NCBI RefSeq assembly: GCF_000150275.1
Contig: NW_002060948.1
Span: 3,672,512 to 3,736,511, forward strand
Length of the DNA: 64,000 bases
Source of the DNA: Trichoplax adhaerens
Taxonomy: Eukaryota; Placozoa; Uniplacotomia; Trichoplacea; Trichoplacidae
Reading direction: 5' to 3'
The notes under the pieces: generated by a model
Seen by the model: the letters and a program-made list of their open reading frames with translations, nothing else
The model's database searches: none
Told to the model about the DNA's origin: nothing
Made by a program: the position numbers and the translations under genes
In this document: positions 47,801-61,673 of the stretch, piece by piece
Position numbering within the stretch: the first letter of the stretch is position 1
How the letters are laid out: every line of letters begins with the position of its first letter

Positions 47801-50062
47801 CCGAAGTCGCGCACCGCTGGTATCTATTTATGAAAGTAAAATGAAAATTTGAGGTTATAAAAAAATTATGAAAGTTCCCATAAATCTATAATCACATCAT
47901 ATCTTACCTCAGAAAGTGTATTAGCTGCGAAAGCTACAGCAGTTGTAAAAGAAGTAAACAAGGTAGCTTTGCCTGCCGTGATAACAGTAAAAGATAGCCT
48001 TCTACTTAACTCCTTCATGTGAATTGTCTGCCGAAATGTATTTATAAAGACAAAAACATCATCCACTCCAATACCAATGAGAACAAACAAAGAGGTTCCA
48101 TTTAAAATGCCAATGGTCGGTATACCAGCCAGAACACGATGAATAAAGTAAGCAATTGGAAAACTTAATACAATACTAAGTAACCCGATAACGGTTAAGT
48201 AGACAGAAAATGACGTTAAAATGAAGAAGACTATAAAAATCAATCCCAAACTAATTCCAGCCAACTTGATGTCATTAAAAAAAGCACTATTCACTTCGTA
48301 ATCAAAAATTTGTGGACCACCATAAAGAACGCGGACATTTCTAGTCAAAAAGAGGATGCAAAATGAAATATGAGAATATGTCTATTACAAAACGTAGATT
48401 AGCAGTATTACTAATTAAATGAAACTGCACTAAATCGGTTATTATCAAAGACTGTGATGATAAGCTGATTTACCATCATTTAGATCGATTAAAAATTTAT
48501 ATCTGATCGAATTAGAAATACAACAATCTACATTTAAAATTATCTTTATATTCCATAATATCCTTGTGTGCAAGACTGCATAAAACCAGCATCACTGTGA
48601 CATCATTTACATAACAGATATCTTTGTTAAAAAAAAATTTTTTTTTTGCGCTAACGATAACTGAAATCACATTTTTAGTGACAGCAAGATTCATGCAGTA
48701 ATAACCGAAAGCGATTATAAGATTAGCTCTATTTCATAAGCAACTACTGTTTATCAAGATTTGCCGCGTAGCCACACCAATATACCATCATTCATCTAAT
48801 GCTATGACGAAAATCACGAAATACGAGACTATCATAACATCAAAGCCTGAATACCAGAACATTTTGACATCTAATACCGTACTTTACATGCTTCTGCTGC
48901 TTGACCTACTGTGCATTAGGTCTAGCCAGTATTACATAGTTGTCGATTAGCTATTGACAATCTTCTGAGATAATGCTTTTCAAAAACGGTATCATATGAT
49001 TTAATATCGTTAAAGTATTGCTTCCCAGAACTAATTGGCAGCAATAGATAAGTATACCCACACATAAACACTCTTATCAACTTACTCAGTTGACGCCTTG
49101 CTTAACATATCGACGTATGTGACAACAAACTTGGTAAATTTTTCACGCTGCTTGTAAAATTGATCATAAGGCCCATTGTAGCCATGTAAAGGTATACCAA
49201 AAATAGCCTGAGCACGTAATAATCGGCTGCCATTTTCTTCATTAATATTACTATCGAAATACCAATAAGATTCACGCTTGGATAAGATATAACGTAATGT
49301 CCCTGGTATATTCGCCAGTTTATCACCCTGTCCGTCAAATTTTAATCCATGTGGAGTTTGTGATGGAAAAAAATAAGTTGTTAGACTATTTAATGGCATA
49401 CAATAGTTGATATCCTTCAATCTTTCATTGTTAAAAGACTGATATGAACGCCAACAGAAATTGGTAAAACCAGGGTGATTAATAATCTTTCTTTCAATTC
49501 CGCGTATATCGAGTAAACGCTGCGCAGTAAATATATTTTGACCATGATCATCGCCTCCTTGGGCAACATAGACTAAGTCCATAACCCAAATAGCAAAAGA
49601 CTGAGAGAATTGATCAGAAGGAGCCCTTTCCTTCCTTTTATTATGATGGTATAACTGATTATAATCAAAGGTTCGCTCCAAATCAATCCTTCGACGCTGA
49701 CGATTCCATGAATTAAAATCGTAGAAGTTCTGCCAATGTTGAGTACTGTTAAGACTCTCTTCAGTGATTGACAAACTTCTCTTCTTCGTATTTGTATTCT
49801 CCTTATAAAAATTGGTTGTTGCTACTCTCAAAGCTTCTCTCCGAATGTAGGTAGGATGATTAGTTATTTCAAATGCTTGCAATGAAATTTCAACACGAAC
49901 AGGATAATATCCCAAGGTAATTGCTAATAAACCGCACGGAATAATGATAGTACACATCATAATGATAGCAGCAACCCATGGTTTAGCATAATTTCGTGTT
50001 ACTGGATATAAATATTGATAGATGTCCTTTCTCGGTTGAGGTTGGATAGAGTAGGAAGGCAT
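44862..50062 (-). CDS. DISP3: Dispatched-3 (DISP3/PTCHD2) sterol-sensing, RND-type membrane protein
   Basis: DISP3 belongs to the Patched/Dispatched group of twelve-span RND transporters; in vertebrates it is linked to sterol handling and neural differentiation. Exons on the minus strand: 50062-49086, 48340-47908, 47823-46558, 46439-46119, 45962-45528, 45239-44862. Phases match and give 1269 residues (human about 1390). A first span (WVAAIIMMCTIIIPCGLLAI) precedes a large extracellular domain. The sterol-sensing segment in exon 2 has ILNGTSLFVLIGIGVDDVFV near residue 415 (RND aspartates DD). IPAVRDFGLF begins exon 3. The second half has LVKQGGAKCFPN, WLSMVFIS and VEAVSLSIIVGTSVDYCAHL near 1120, then HIGTSILSSALTTILATIPL. 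These match human DISP3 more closely than DISP1/2 or PTCH. A threonine/serine/proline-rich stretch of about 145 residues (46680-47118) sits in the second extracellular loop. Confidence 0.94.
46680..47118 (-). other. DISP3: Mucin-like Thr/Ser/Pro-rich segment in DISP3 loop 2
   Basis: Residues about 706-850 are dominated by T, S and P, for example NPPPTTVSTTVSPTTTPTP, with imperfect TTTP-type repeats and several N-x-S/T sites. It follows DCFTCSGIFIPP and precedes INPCKEDCNPIVQPP, both alignable with human DISP3. The segment therefore replaces the poorly conserved middle of the loop. Heavy O-glycosylation is inferred. Confidence 0.8.
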
Positions 50063-52640
50063 GTTGTCGAGACAGTTTGCTTTTTAAGATAAGAGGTAGT
50101 GTCCACTAGTTTTTTGCAGATCGATAACTATAATTTTATCTGTTAATAACGATAATTACGTTAGTTCCTGAACAAAAATCTAAACTTTACGTTAACAAGT
50201 ATTGCAACCTATATAAGCATTGATTAATTATATATGGAATATTCATTTTTACTGAATAAAATTTAAAATCTATGATCGATAAATAACGATCTTCTACGAA
50301 GAATTAAATACTAGAGAAATATTCGATGTTCTACATCTACTACCATTATAAAATCGACGGATACATTTAATTTGTCACGTTTTATTTTACTGGAGCAATC
50401 GAAATTTTATATTTTCAATTTGACTATGTATACGCTTATTAAAACCAAAATCGTAATGAAATGCTGTCCATTTGACATCAAAAATAGATTGCGATAGCAG
50501 CCACCACAATACTGTACAGTACTTCAATTTATGTCTGGTATGATCAAGCTGCTTAAAACTGTTTCAAACTACTATGTTCATGGTAGCCTTATCCGAAATT
50601 AACTTCTTTTGTATGCTTATGCGATAAAAATGGGTATCTCGCATTTTTGCTATCGATACCTTAGTAGTCAATGATAATTTTCCTCCTATAGCAATTAATT
50701 AACAGCATACGTAATAATTAAATTCGTTATTTTATCAAATTGTCCACTATAATCTGTACTGACTAATTTCGGATTTTGACCATAATACATCAATCTACAT
50801 TTTATCTTTCATCATTTTCTAGCTAGCTATTAATTCCTACAATCATTATGAAACTACGGGCGCGGAGGAAAAAATTTAGAACAAAGTTCATTCTTGAATG
50901 GCAATTAAGATATCAAAAGTGTACTTTCTTTCCACGCTGTAGCAATAATCATAGCAGAAGCACTGAAATTAGCAAGTTAAAAGGATGATCATATATAGTC
51001 CAGTGAGTGCTCATCACTGATCGCGGTTATGGTTATAATTATCAACACAAAAAGGTGTAAAAATGCCGAGGATATCACCATTAACCGACACTACAGTAAT
51101 AAGTGTGTAGTACTGTATACGCGTATCATAACCGGTGAAGCAAGCACAGCACTGTATTGTAGATTGCTTGAATCTGTTAAGATGAGCAAAATGTACACGT
51201 ACTTCAAGATTGCAACGATAAGATATTGCGCCGGTAGATTTGTTTATTACTTCGATTTGATCTAAAGTAATTGATGGATATGATAATTATTTGTATAATG
51301 ATTCTGTGTAATGATAGGTTACTAATTTTATTTCTTGTCATGAGCTCAGCTACACGCACATTGATATACCGTAAACAAATGTTCTGCTCATATCAATAGA
51401 CCGTTTTATCATCTTTCAGATAAATATTGATTATATAATTATTGGTATCCATATCAAATTTCTACTGCAAATCATTTTTCGAACGTCTCCTTTTACTCCA
51501 TTACTAGTAATTATAAAATATCATTGTTATTATTTTTAAATGGACTGTAAGCTTGAAAAGTTGATAAACCATTGCATTGTACTTCAAATTCTATTGGACA
51601 CTATGTCAGTAATCCGCCGAATTCGTATTAATGGCTACGAAAAATTGTGATTTACAGTACGCTGATGACTTTAGCGTTAGAGCATTCAAATCCTTTTTCC
51701 TCTTGTTTTGCTATTTTGAACATAATTTTAGAGTATATTAGAAGTAATAGAATATTCATGACCTATAGTCATGTTTATGATTTGCTTATAAAAACAGTGT
51801 AGAGAGTGGAGATACAATGAGTTGATGAACTGTGAAATAACTAGGTGAAAATTAAAAATTCCCTTGGTGGTCTTAAGATTCGATTGATCCATCCTGATAC
51901 GAATTACCGCTGTTCAATCACCCGGTATATTCAAAACACCACGTAAAAGGAAATTAATGATATACAATCATTCAACTGTATTTGATAGCATAGGTAAGTC
52001 AATGACAAAATAAAATGAAGCTTCAAGTCATACAGTACGTATTGCCTTCTTAGTCAATGCTGCAAGATGCGAACTAAGTAGATTTTGACCGATTATAAAA
52101 ATTATTAGCTTTCTATTTACTGTCAATAACACTCATCTCACCGTACCGATTCTACTGTATTTGCTCCACTGGTGAAATCCAATCGATGCAAGAATTGATA
52201 GGCCGACGTCAAGAAGTTTCTCTTAACTTCGATTTCATCAGTTTAAGAAGACAACTGAAAGGAATGTAGACTTACTCCACGTTTACCAATTATTTAAAGA
52301 AGAATGTCGACAGTAGCATAAAATTGCATGGAAAGCATAGCCCGTGTCGCAAAAGCTGGAATTTGAGCTTGAAAGATTTTTCTATCGAATCAATCAACCT
52401 GATCGCTGGTAATGAAAAAATCAATCTGCAATGAATCTCTATTCGATCTTGACTTCAAACTGCAGCTTATCCTACAGTCAAACACAGATCAGTGATTTCA
52501 GTGAACGCTTACTGTACGGTATTACCAATAGGTATAGTAGACGCGTAGGCTAAACAAATTAGACGTCTTCAATCAACAAGACAATATCTGTCCATTTTAA
52601 TACGTATGTCGAGTAAAAGAATAACCAAAATGAAGACTAA

Positions 52641-53010
52641 GCGCTACCGTCTCCACTGTATAGTCTTATGATTTGAAAACTGGGATAGAATGAATAATAA
52701 CAACTAGACTAAAATTGGACGGAAAATATCTTTTTATTTCGTCACTTTGGCTTTGGTCATGACAGGTTTCAGTCCATTGAATTTTTGATAAGTTTCAGTG
52801 AAAGTGGATGATCTCAGACTCTGCGCTACCGTCTCCACTGTACAGTCTTATGATTTGAAGACTGGGATAAAATGAAAATAACAATTAGACTAAAATTGGA
52901 TGGAAAATATCTTTTATTTCGTCAATTTGGCTTTGGCCATGACAGATTTCAGTCCATTAAATTTTAGGATAATTTTCAGTGAAAGTTGATGATCTCAGAC
53001 TCTGCGTGAC
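52641..53010. repeat. Two-copy tandem repeat, 182 bp
   Basis: 'gcgctaccgtctccactgta' occurs at 52641 and 52823. Both copies continue with 'tagtcttatgatttgaa' or a near match, 'agactaaaattgga', 'ttggctttgg', 'ttcagtccatt' and 'gatgatctcagactctgcg'. Identity looks above 90 percent by eye. Confidence 0.93.
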
Positions 53011-56000
53011 GCAAATGGGAAAGCAATAATCGCCAAAGAACAAGGAAGCCCTTTTAAGTATGAGTTGACGTACAGTACAGTAGTGAACGCTGTACGTCGA
53101 CAGTCATTAGTGAGTCACTTCTGACGAGTGACTGCTTTTTGTTTTCCTCAATGACAGAACAATAGACTACTGAGACACGAATGAATAATAATGCACAATG
53201 CACGGTATTGTACTGTACATTGTGCAATTGTAGGTACAATGTCGAGTTGAAGAGTGAACGGTGAAGCTGAACAAGTCAACATGTAGTGGTGTGTGACATC
53301 TCCACTGTCACGTCCAACTCCAGTCATTCTCCTCAAGCCAAGCGAGGGAAGACACAGGCTGTCAAAATTCTTCGTCCCTCCATCATTCCTTGATGCCTGT
53401 CGTGGAGACAACAACGACTGTCCTCAATCAGTATGGCAGTGTATTCTAGAGTTTATTGCAGTCATGACAAGCAGTAACATGGCAATCTATTAGTACACTA
53501 AGTTAACAAGCAGATAGTCGTAGTCTTGTAGTGTAGATATTAAAAAGAAAGGATGAATGAATAAATCAATAATTCCATGATAAAAAATTGCCTATGCCCA
53601 CATTAATAGCATAATGAGAAGGATGACCAAGATTGAGCAAACAAATAAATGATTAATATTCACCGTGTTAAGCCTACGTATCAAATTAAAAATACGAGTA
53701 TCATACGACAAGCAGAATGAATGATTCAATCCATGGTAATATTTCAACTAGGTTTTGATTAACTGATAACAGTAGTGTAGATGAGCTAGAGTAGATCCGG
53801 TTGGAAAACAACGGATGCCGGGTCTGTACATTTACTAATAGTAAGTTGTCAAAAATCACTTATGATAAACCAAGCCCTACGCACTTGATCTTTTACACGT
53901 TTTCTGCACTGTAAAATCGAGAAAACGCCATGATTGTAACCTACTACTACTACTATTCCTGTTCAAGACGCAATGACTGAATTCATCATTACCTATTTCA
54001 TATTTAGAATATGAAGATTTCAGGTAAAATCAGTTTGAATAATTTCCTTATTAAAAGCCCCAAACTCAAAGTTAAAATTCTGTATATTCAGTAGTAATTA
54101 CTGCAGACAATATACAGTAATGGCATTATTCGCCCTAAGCGTTAATTGCTGTCAAACACCTAGTGCGATTCCTACATGATTTCAACACGTATTCTCAATA
54201 CTTTCCCTTCATGGAGTCACAGCGGCGTTTTAAACTGTAAATAAAAAATATTATTTCAATTTTAAAAGTCCATGGTACAATGTAAGCGCCATCTTCTAAC
54301 CTATCCTACTTTTAGCTCCACTGTACAGTACTGTATGCTATTGTAGTAGCAGCCAACAATATCCTGCGACCCCATCCCAAGTAATGTATACTATCTACTT
54401 GCACAGCAGTTGTCTAAATGTCTCAACAGAAAACAAAGCATGGCCTTCAAAAAAAATCTCGTACAATGCCGTGCCGGTATCATATGCAAATTAACTTCAC
54501 AGGATATACTGTCGAACCAAAATACCAAGCAAACGGTTATCCTCGTGTCAACAATCCATGCATGATTTTTACCTTAAGCTAGCCTTTACTTGTTAATGAA
54601 TTACAGTATGTCAATGAGGTCAACCCTTACCGAAGAATTGCGCCATAATAAATCTTTGTACTATCCATTAGCAATCGACTTGAATTCAACCACAAATAAT
54701 GCTAACTTATCTACGGCATTATTGATACTGACTTTCCCTAGAATCAGCAGGAGTAGTCTAAAGTACAACATGAGCCATTAATCGCTATAAGTAAGCTAGT
54801 AAGTAAATCAATCAACACAAGAAAGTTTAATATCTGCATACTTCATTTCCATAAACTCAACCCTACTGTGATGCTATCAGAGCTGTGCTGAACCAGTTTT
54901 AGAAACGATTACCACTACCTAGCAGTACTATTATCATCATATCAGAGGACCCTAGAGTACTTGAATTATCATTAACAGCTGTATCTAAATTTTAGACAGT
55001 CATGCAAGTTGTATGCTAATCCTTCTAAATAAAAAGAACAGACTACTGTACAGTATAGTAATGTGTTTAGCATATATATTCCTATAATAATTCTTTATGT
55101 AATCTTGCTTTGCACTAGTTTGGCATTCGAATAATATCCATGAAAGAATTTTATAATTACTTTCAAGATAAATCAAATGGTTAACCACTTACGTAGGTGT
55201 GTTTCATTGATACAAAGTGATCGTAAATTACCTATCGTATGTAGTGATAATTACCTTCAACTTTAATCAGAATCATAATATATTTAGCCTATACTGTAGT
55301 TCAGTCTAAAACAATTGAATCGTAATATCTCTATCAATAGTCAATGCAATGCAATAAAGGTTAGCGAGGCAATTCTGTACATTCCATTTGGAGAACGTTA
55401 CTAATGCTGAAATTGAAGTTTGCCCTGTCGTAGACCACATTCCAACTAGAATACTACAGTATAATAATACGTACCCACATTCAATATTTAACGAATACGT
55501 TATGGAATCAGAAAATTCTCAATAGATGAGCACTATAAGAAGCTGAACTCGAAAAGTTACTGTTACTCGACGAGCCCAATTTCTACACAAATAACTGTCT
55601 ATTTCAGTATTTGTTGTTAGAAGTAGTAAATAGTACTCTGTTTGCATAGTCTATTAATTATGAATGTTTTGTCGTGGCTTTAGCAAAAATAGGCAGTTAT
55701 TTACTGTTAATAAAAGTAAAAAAGTTAAGATGATTACTGTACTCGTATATCGATACATACGTGTATGTATACAGTATATATATATGAATATGTAGTAGTG
55801 AATGAACATACTTTGATAAAAGATAATTATAATTTACTGTAAGGCCAGTTGCGATATTAATTATACTCGTAGTCTATAATCCAATTGAAATAATTAGAAT
55901 TAATAGGACTAATAGGATATAAATACTGTATATTATCCAGTGTATAAACTATAGTCAAATCTCTAGCCTCTGGTGAAGTACTGACACTTATCTACACACA

Positions 56001-57449
56001 TATAACGTAGGGTATTACTTTCCGTACGAAGAAAGGCAGTGATTTTAGGCAATGAAGAAAGGATTAAATATGTACTGCACATAGAATATGGATACGATTT
56101 TCTAATCATACGCGTGCTAAGTAATGGTGTACTCAATAAAATCATAATAACTGGTATATGAATTATACAGCTCCATAAACTTTACCAAAATGGTCACATA
56201 AATCCAGTATCTGGCATAAGATATGCAATGACTTCGAGACAGTACAGCATCTAGTTTTGGATAATTGGATAATAATTTAATTTCTATACCCGTATATAAT
56301 TTAATATAACGTAAAGATTAGAGATAGTCATTATTATAGCATCAGATATAGGGAAAAAATAATTACATTCCGGTACCAATTTATGGGTAAAAATACCAGC
56401 GCGTAAGTCTGCAAGAAGATAATGACCCTGGAATAAAGTGTAGCGAAATAGAGCTTATGAAATATATTTCAATGGTATATCGCCAAGACACATTTTCCAA
56501 AGTTTAGCACGGATAGGGAGTTGTACAGTGCAGTTAATGACAAATAATACTATAGTGCCTACTATAAACACTGTTACTATGAGAATATAGCCATGGAACC
56601 GGCATTAATACTGCATGAAATATTATTGCACATAGTAATTTTAGGGTCATATGTTCTAACTAAGCTATACTTTGGGCAATAAACTGGTAATATCCTGCTA
56701 AATATATCTACTGAACTATAATTTTAGTGGCTAGGTATCAATCATGGTATGCTAAACTACCGGTATATCAGATAGGGTATAACCTAATCTACTAAATACA
56801 TTAAATTTAATTTAAGCATTGTATGAAATTTCGAGAGCGCTAGAAATCAAGAGAAAATTCCAAGGAATTAACCCTACAATAAAATAAAGTCGATAAGGAT
56901 GCCAATACGCAAGATCTAATTCTCACTATAATTCAACATAAGAATAAAATTAAATAATGAAGATTGTCATAAGCTATACTAGAATATTGGTGATTCGCTA
57001 TACCTAAAAAATCAAATATAGTGCAAATTTTCTATCTTCTACTTAACCATAATGCTCTATAATATATTTAAATCAACATTAATGTATATTTTAAGTGTCC
57101 GCCTGTAAACTAGGACCCGCTCGTATAAGTGAACGGATGCAATATCAAGTCACAAATAAAAGCAGATTGTATTGCATACATTGCGATAAAATAATTTTAA
57201 AATTCATATTGCTTCCTACCAATATTGGTATCAATGTAGCTAGCAAACCCCAAATGCGCCACAGTAGTAATTCATCTCTAATTGAGCCTTCGTCAAAATC
57301 ACTGTTGCTATGGTTACTATATCATTACCGCCTCCTAAAAACTGGCCGCCATTTAACGGTAAACTGGATCATACAATACCGATTACTATGGATATCATTT
57401 GAGTGTTATAATTGTGATAGTAGAATCTGCTATATACAGATGCATTTGG

Positions 57450-57700
57450 ACTGTTATAAACATTAGCCATCCCAGCTGCTGAATCTGGCAAGAACATTCA
57501 AAATTTGAACCACTATCAAATAGAGAGAATCTTGGTACTAGTGATTTGGCTTAACAAATAACTTCTAAATATTGGCTGTTATAAACATTAGCCATTCCAG
57601 CTGCGAATCTGCCAAGAACATTCAAAAATTGAACCATTATCAAACAGGGAGAATCTTGACACTAGCTGATTTTGCTTATAAAACCACTACTAAATATACC
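57450..57700. repeat. Two-copy tandem repeat, about 126 bp
   Basis: 'tgttataaacattagccat' occurs near 57452 and 57578. Both copies share 'ccagctg', 'caagaacattcaaaa', 'ttgaacca' and 'gagaatcttg'. Confidence 0.9.
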
Positions 57701-58126
57701 CGTATATTGGAAATACATCCTACGACATGGGTAGACAACATCAATTAGGATGGAGTCCTCTTAACTTATATTAAGAGCCACTACAGCAGTAAATTCAGCC
57801 TAAATCTTAGTATTAGTTTATACACAAACAGCACTCAATAATTGATTTGGTGTATGATGTAATTATGTAGAGACTTTGAATCTCAACGATTAGTGCTTAG
57901 TAATATAACTGCCAAATTAGATTTGATACCACGACTGCGGTCAAACCTGGATCTAGGAGTCATTCGAAATAAGCCTGAGATTTATACACAATCCAAAAGT
58001 AAAAGCAGTACATTTCATTCTTGATAGATAGAATCGTTCGATTGATTCCATCACAAATAAATTTTTTGCAAAACTATATAATAATAGTAGAAAAATTCCT
58101 TGTTGTAACTAACCAATCCTTGAGTA

Positions 58127-61100
58127 ATGGATGATAAAAATGATAACAAAGCATGGAAGAGGTATGATCCGCTACATCCGCTTCCCGATAACATCCAGAA
58201 AATGGAGAAAGACGAAACGGTATGTCAATATTGTGGCGTAAGTTATCTTATTCATCATGAAATGAAGAAATTACAGGAAGAAGTAGAAAGTCTTAGAAAT
58301 CAATTAGAATTCTATCAAGGATCGGATGAGCGCGAAAGACAATTAAAATCAGAAATTGAGGATCATAAAAATAGATATAAACAGATTGAAAATCACCTAG
58401 AAGAGATTAATCGAAAGTAGGCAAACTTTTGTAGCTTATAAGCATCAATATGCAAATTTTAGATAGCATAACACAGATTGAAACAGACGCAATTTGACTT
58501 ATTCATAGATAGAATGCTATTATATCAACTGTGAAGTTCTAACTTATATAATTCATATTCTTGCAAAATATAAGCTATGAAACAACACAATCTGAATTAA
58601 CTTCAAGACAACAACTAGAAACAAAGCTAAAACACTCCAATCGAATATTGCAAAAGAAATTAGATGATTTACTAAAGGAGCATATTGAATTAAAGTAAGA
58701 TTTGCAAACTGATAATCTCATATTAAATTTTTACAACCTTTCGAAGGTTTTATAATATACAATTTATTAACTCTCATAAAAATTGTTATTCCAATCTCTG
58801 ATCATATATTATCGAAGAAAAAAGCAACAATCATTGAATTACCATCTAACATTATCGAAAGATAGTATTGCTAAGCAGAAAGAGCAATTGAAACTTCTTA
58901 AAGACACAAATAGCCAATGCAATTCAGAAATGAAAACCATGCTACAGTCTGTCAAGCAAGAAATTACCAACTCCGTTTCAGTACTCACTGCAAAATACAG
59001 TTGGCAAGAGGAAGAGTTAAAATCAGTGAAGCAGGCTAAGGACGAAATTGATGTAGAAGGCTTAAACAATCAAATCAAGCAACTTCAAATAAAAGTACAA
59101 CAACTGCGTAAGGTTGAAGGTGATAGCCAGGATCTGAAATTAAAATACAATCGAGCAGAATTAGAAATGCAAGGTACATTATTACAATAAAAGTATTGAA
59201 TTATCTGAAATTTAAAATTACATTAAGACTTTTATAGTGCGCCATGAGTGAAAATTATAATTAATCAAGTAATTTCTCTAATATTTTACAGCAATGAAAG
59301 CAAAATTATCGGACTTTAAAGACCAAATCAATTTAAAAACTAGCCAAGAAGCCCAACTCCAAGAACAGTTAAGGTACAACAATTTCATAGAAAAGTTTGA
59401 AAATTAATTTTACATTGAATTTCAAGATATATTTAGCTAGAAAGATTGCTTGCTAAATTGAAATATGATCTTGACGTCTACTTGAATATCAATTCTTTGT
59501 AGACTAGAATGTAACTATTTAAGCGCATTATAGAAAATACTCATAACACCGTATAGATCACAGTATTTGCTTTATACGTACTCGCATATGGATTAACTAA
59601 GCGATTACTTTTGATAGGCACATAAATCATCTAAATGATGAAATTAAAAGTCAACTGCAAAAGGAAAAGGACAACCTGAAAGATATACGCCAAAAGTAAG
59701 ATTAAAAGGAAATATACTTATTGTATATCTTTAAGTGGATATTGTTCATGTTACGAATAGATAAGATGAAAATAGTTATGCTGCACTTTTTATATCCATT
59801 ACCATGTAATCCAAAAATGAATAATCATTATAGACATCTAGAGGAAACCGAGGATATCAGGAGAAAACTTAGTGAAGCTTCGGAAACTATTCAGACTCTG
59901 AAGGAACAGAGAGGAGAACACGAAAAGGTCCAATATGAATTTAAATTGAAAGCGTCTCAATCTGAAAAGGAGCATCAGGTTAGTACCATGTAATTTCAAG
60001 TATTTACTTTTTGGTTTCGGTTTAAATATAGGCCATAATAATTATGATTTCATTTATAATAATAGTTTTGAATCTTATTTTATATCTATTTTAAATCTCT
60101 CTTTCGCAGACTGTACTCGATTTATTAAAGAAAGGAGAAAATGAAGTACAATATCTGACACTTGAAAGGTATTTAAATACCGGTATATGACAAGTCTTTG
60201 AAGATTATTGTTTAAGAAAAAGAAGTCATCAAATCTCTATAAAGTTTTAAAATCTAAATAGAAATAGTTTAATTATACTAAGCATTCTTGCAGTAAGCTG
60301 AAGCATATAATTACTTAGAGTATATCTCCCAAGGTAGTATTTTATTTCGTCTAGAGAGAAAATGATTCAATCTCATCAAAACCAAATACAGCAATTACGT
60401 GAAACCTACTCAGAAAAGTTAAAATTGTCCGAATCATCGATAACTAAGGTAATGAAATATTGATATACTGTAAGAGTGATAGAAGCTGTCATTTATATAT
60501 AAAAATATTAACATATGATCAAATCAATTTTCCTTAGATGACAGAAAGTCTACAGCAAGAGAAAAATAATTTCCATCAAAAACAAATCGAGTTAGAAAAT
60601 CGCTTGCAATCTAAATTTCAAGGAGAACTTGAAACCATTGAAAAGTGTCACCAAGAAGCTATTGATAGCTATAAAGATGAAATAAAAACGTTAAAATTAA
60701 AGGTATACCTAGACTTATGATAATAATTATGAAACCCAAAGAAATCTATTATACACAATGAAATCTGTTTTAGACAGCGTTATAAATCTATCGGAATTAA
60801 AATAGAGTTAACTATTTACGTAATTCATCAAATGATCTCTGATTTTATTTACAAATATATAGCTCGATAGCAAACCTACCTTGGACCCAAAGAAGTATAA
60901 TGAAGAAGTATCTTTATTAGAGAATTTACTCCAAAAGGAAAAATCAAAAATAGCTTCTGAAAAAGATGCCAATAATGAAGTCATTAAAGATATGGCAGCT
61001 GTAGCTGCAAAGCTTAAACGTGAGCTTGACCATGTTAAAGCAGTGGCACAAATTGAATCTGAAAAGCAACAAACAACTATCCAATCACTAACTGATGAGC

Positions 61101-61673
61101 TCGATGCGATTCAAATTCGATGTCGTAGCCAACAAGAAGATCTTAAGAAAGCAGAGAGCGAGGTACCCAATTTAGTTACAATCATTTCAAGAAAGATTCT
61201 TTTTTCACGCATAACTATATCATAGCCCACTCATGAGACTATTACCTCTCAGTAAATGCATTTGACTATTGCAGATTAAATTTTTGCAAGATACTGTTCA
61301 ACACGAATGTGAAGAGAGATTTGATCTAGCTGAAGCGTTAAGTTCAGCTAGAGTAGAATTGGCAACATTAAAACGAGGATCAAAGATTGGAGCTGCTCGC
61401 GATGCTGTTGATCCTTTAACCGATCACGCTTCTTATATTCCAACAAGATCGTCGAAAACTGACTACAACACTGCTGTCAATAATATCACTAAAGCCACTG
61501 GTATTGCAGTAGATGATAGTGTAATATATGCCAGGCCACCATCATCATCAAGATCCAATAAAACACCGAGAAGAAATAATCAAAGTAATGTCGATGACGA
61601 AAGAAGGCGAATAGCAGATGCAGTTAGACGTCATTCAGCGGAAAACAAGAACGCTAGTGGAAGGCGATTATAA
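58127..61673 (+). CDS. LEKR1: LEKR1 coiled-coil protein
   Basis: LEKR1 (leucine-, glutamate- and lysine-rich protein 1) is a conserved coiled-coil protein of unknown function. Exons: 58127-58416, 58575-58694, 58818-59173, 59292-59373, 59618-59695, 59834-59978, 60110-60168, 60355-60448, 60538-60702, 60863-61162, 61275-61673. All eleven are in phase and sum to 2088 bases, 695 residues, close to the human length as I remember it. The N-terminal signature is LHPLPDNIQKMEKDETVCQY followed by CGVSYLIHHEMKKLQEEVE, which includes a CxxC pair and is nearly the human start. Residues about 40-560 are almost continuous heptad coiled coil rich in E, K, Q and L. The last about 90 residues are a polar, arginine-rich tail ending NASGRRL. 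The start ATG lies directly before this signature. No membrane span or signal peptide is visible. Confidence 0.92.

Larger units (their letters stand above)
50063..58126. other. 8-kb gene-poor region between DISP3 and LEKR1
   Basis: No gene could be supported on either strand. Open frames are short and unlike known proteins. The stretch should hold the promoters of DISP3 and LEKR1, which are divergent. Two local tandem duplications occur at 52641-53010 and 57450-57700. Scattered short TACTGTACAGTA-like palindromes are also present (near 50513, 54322, 55044). Confidence 0.55.
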
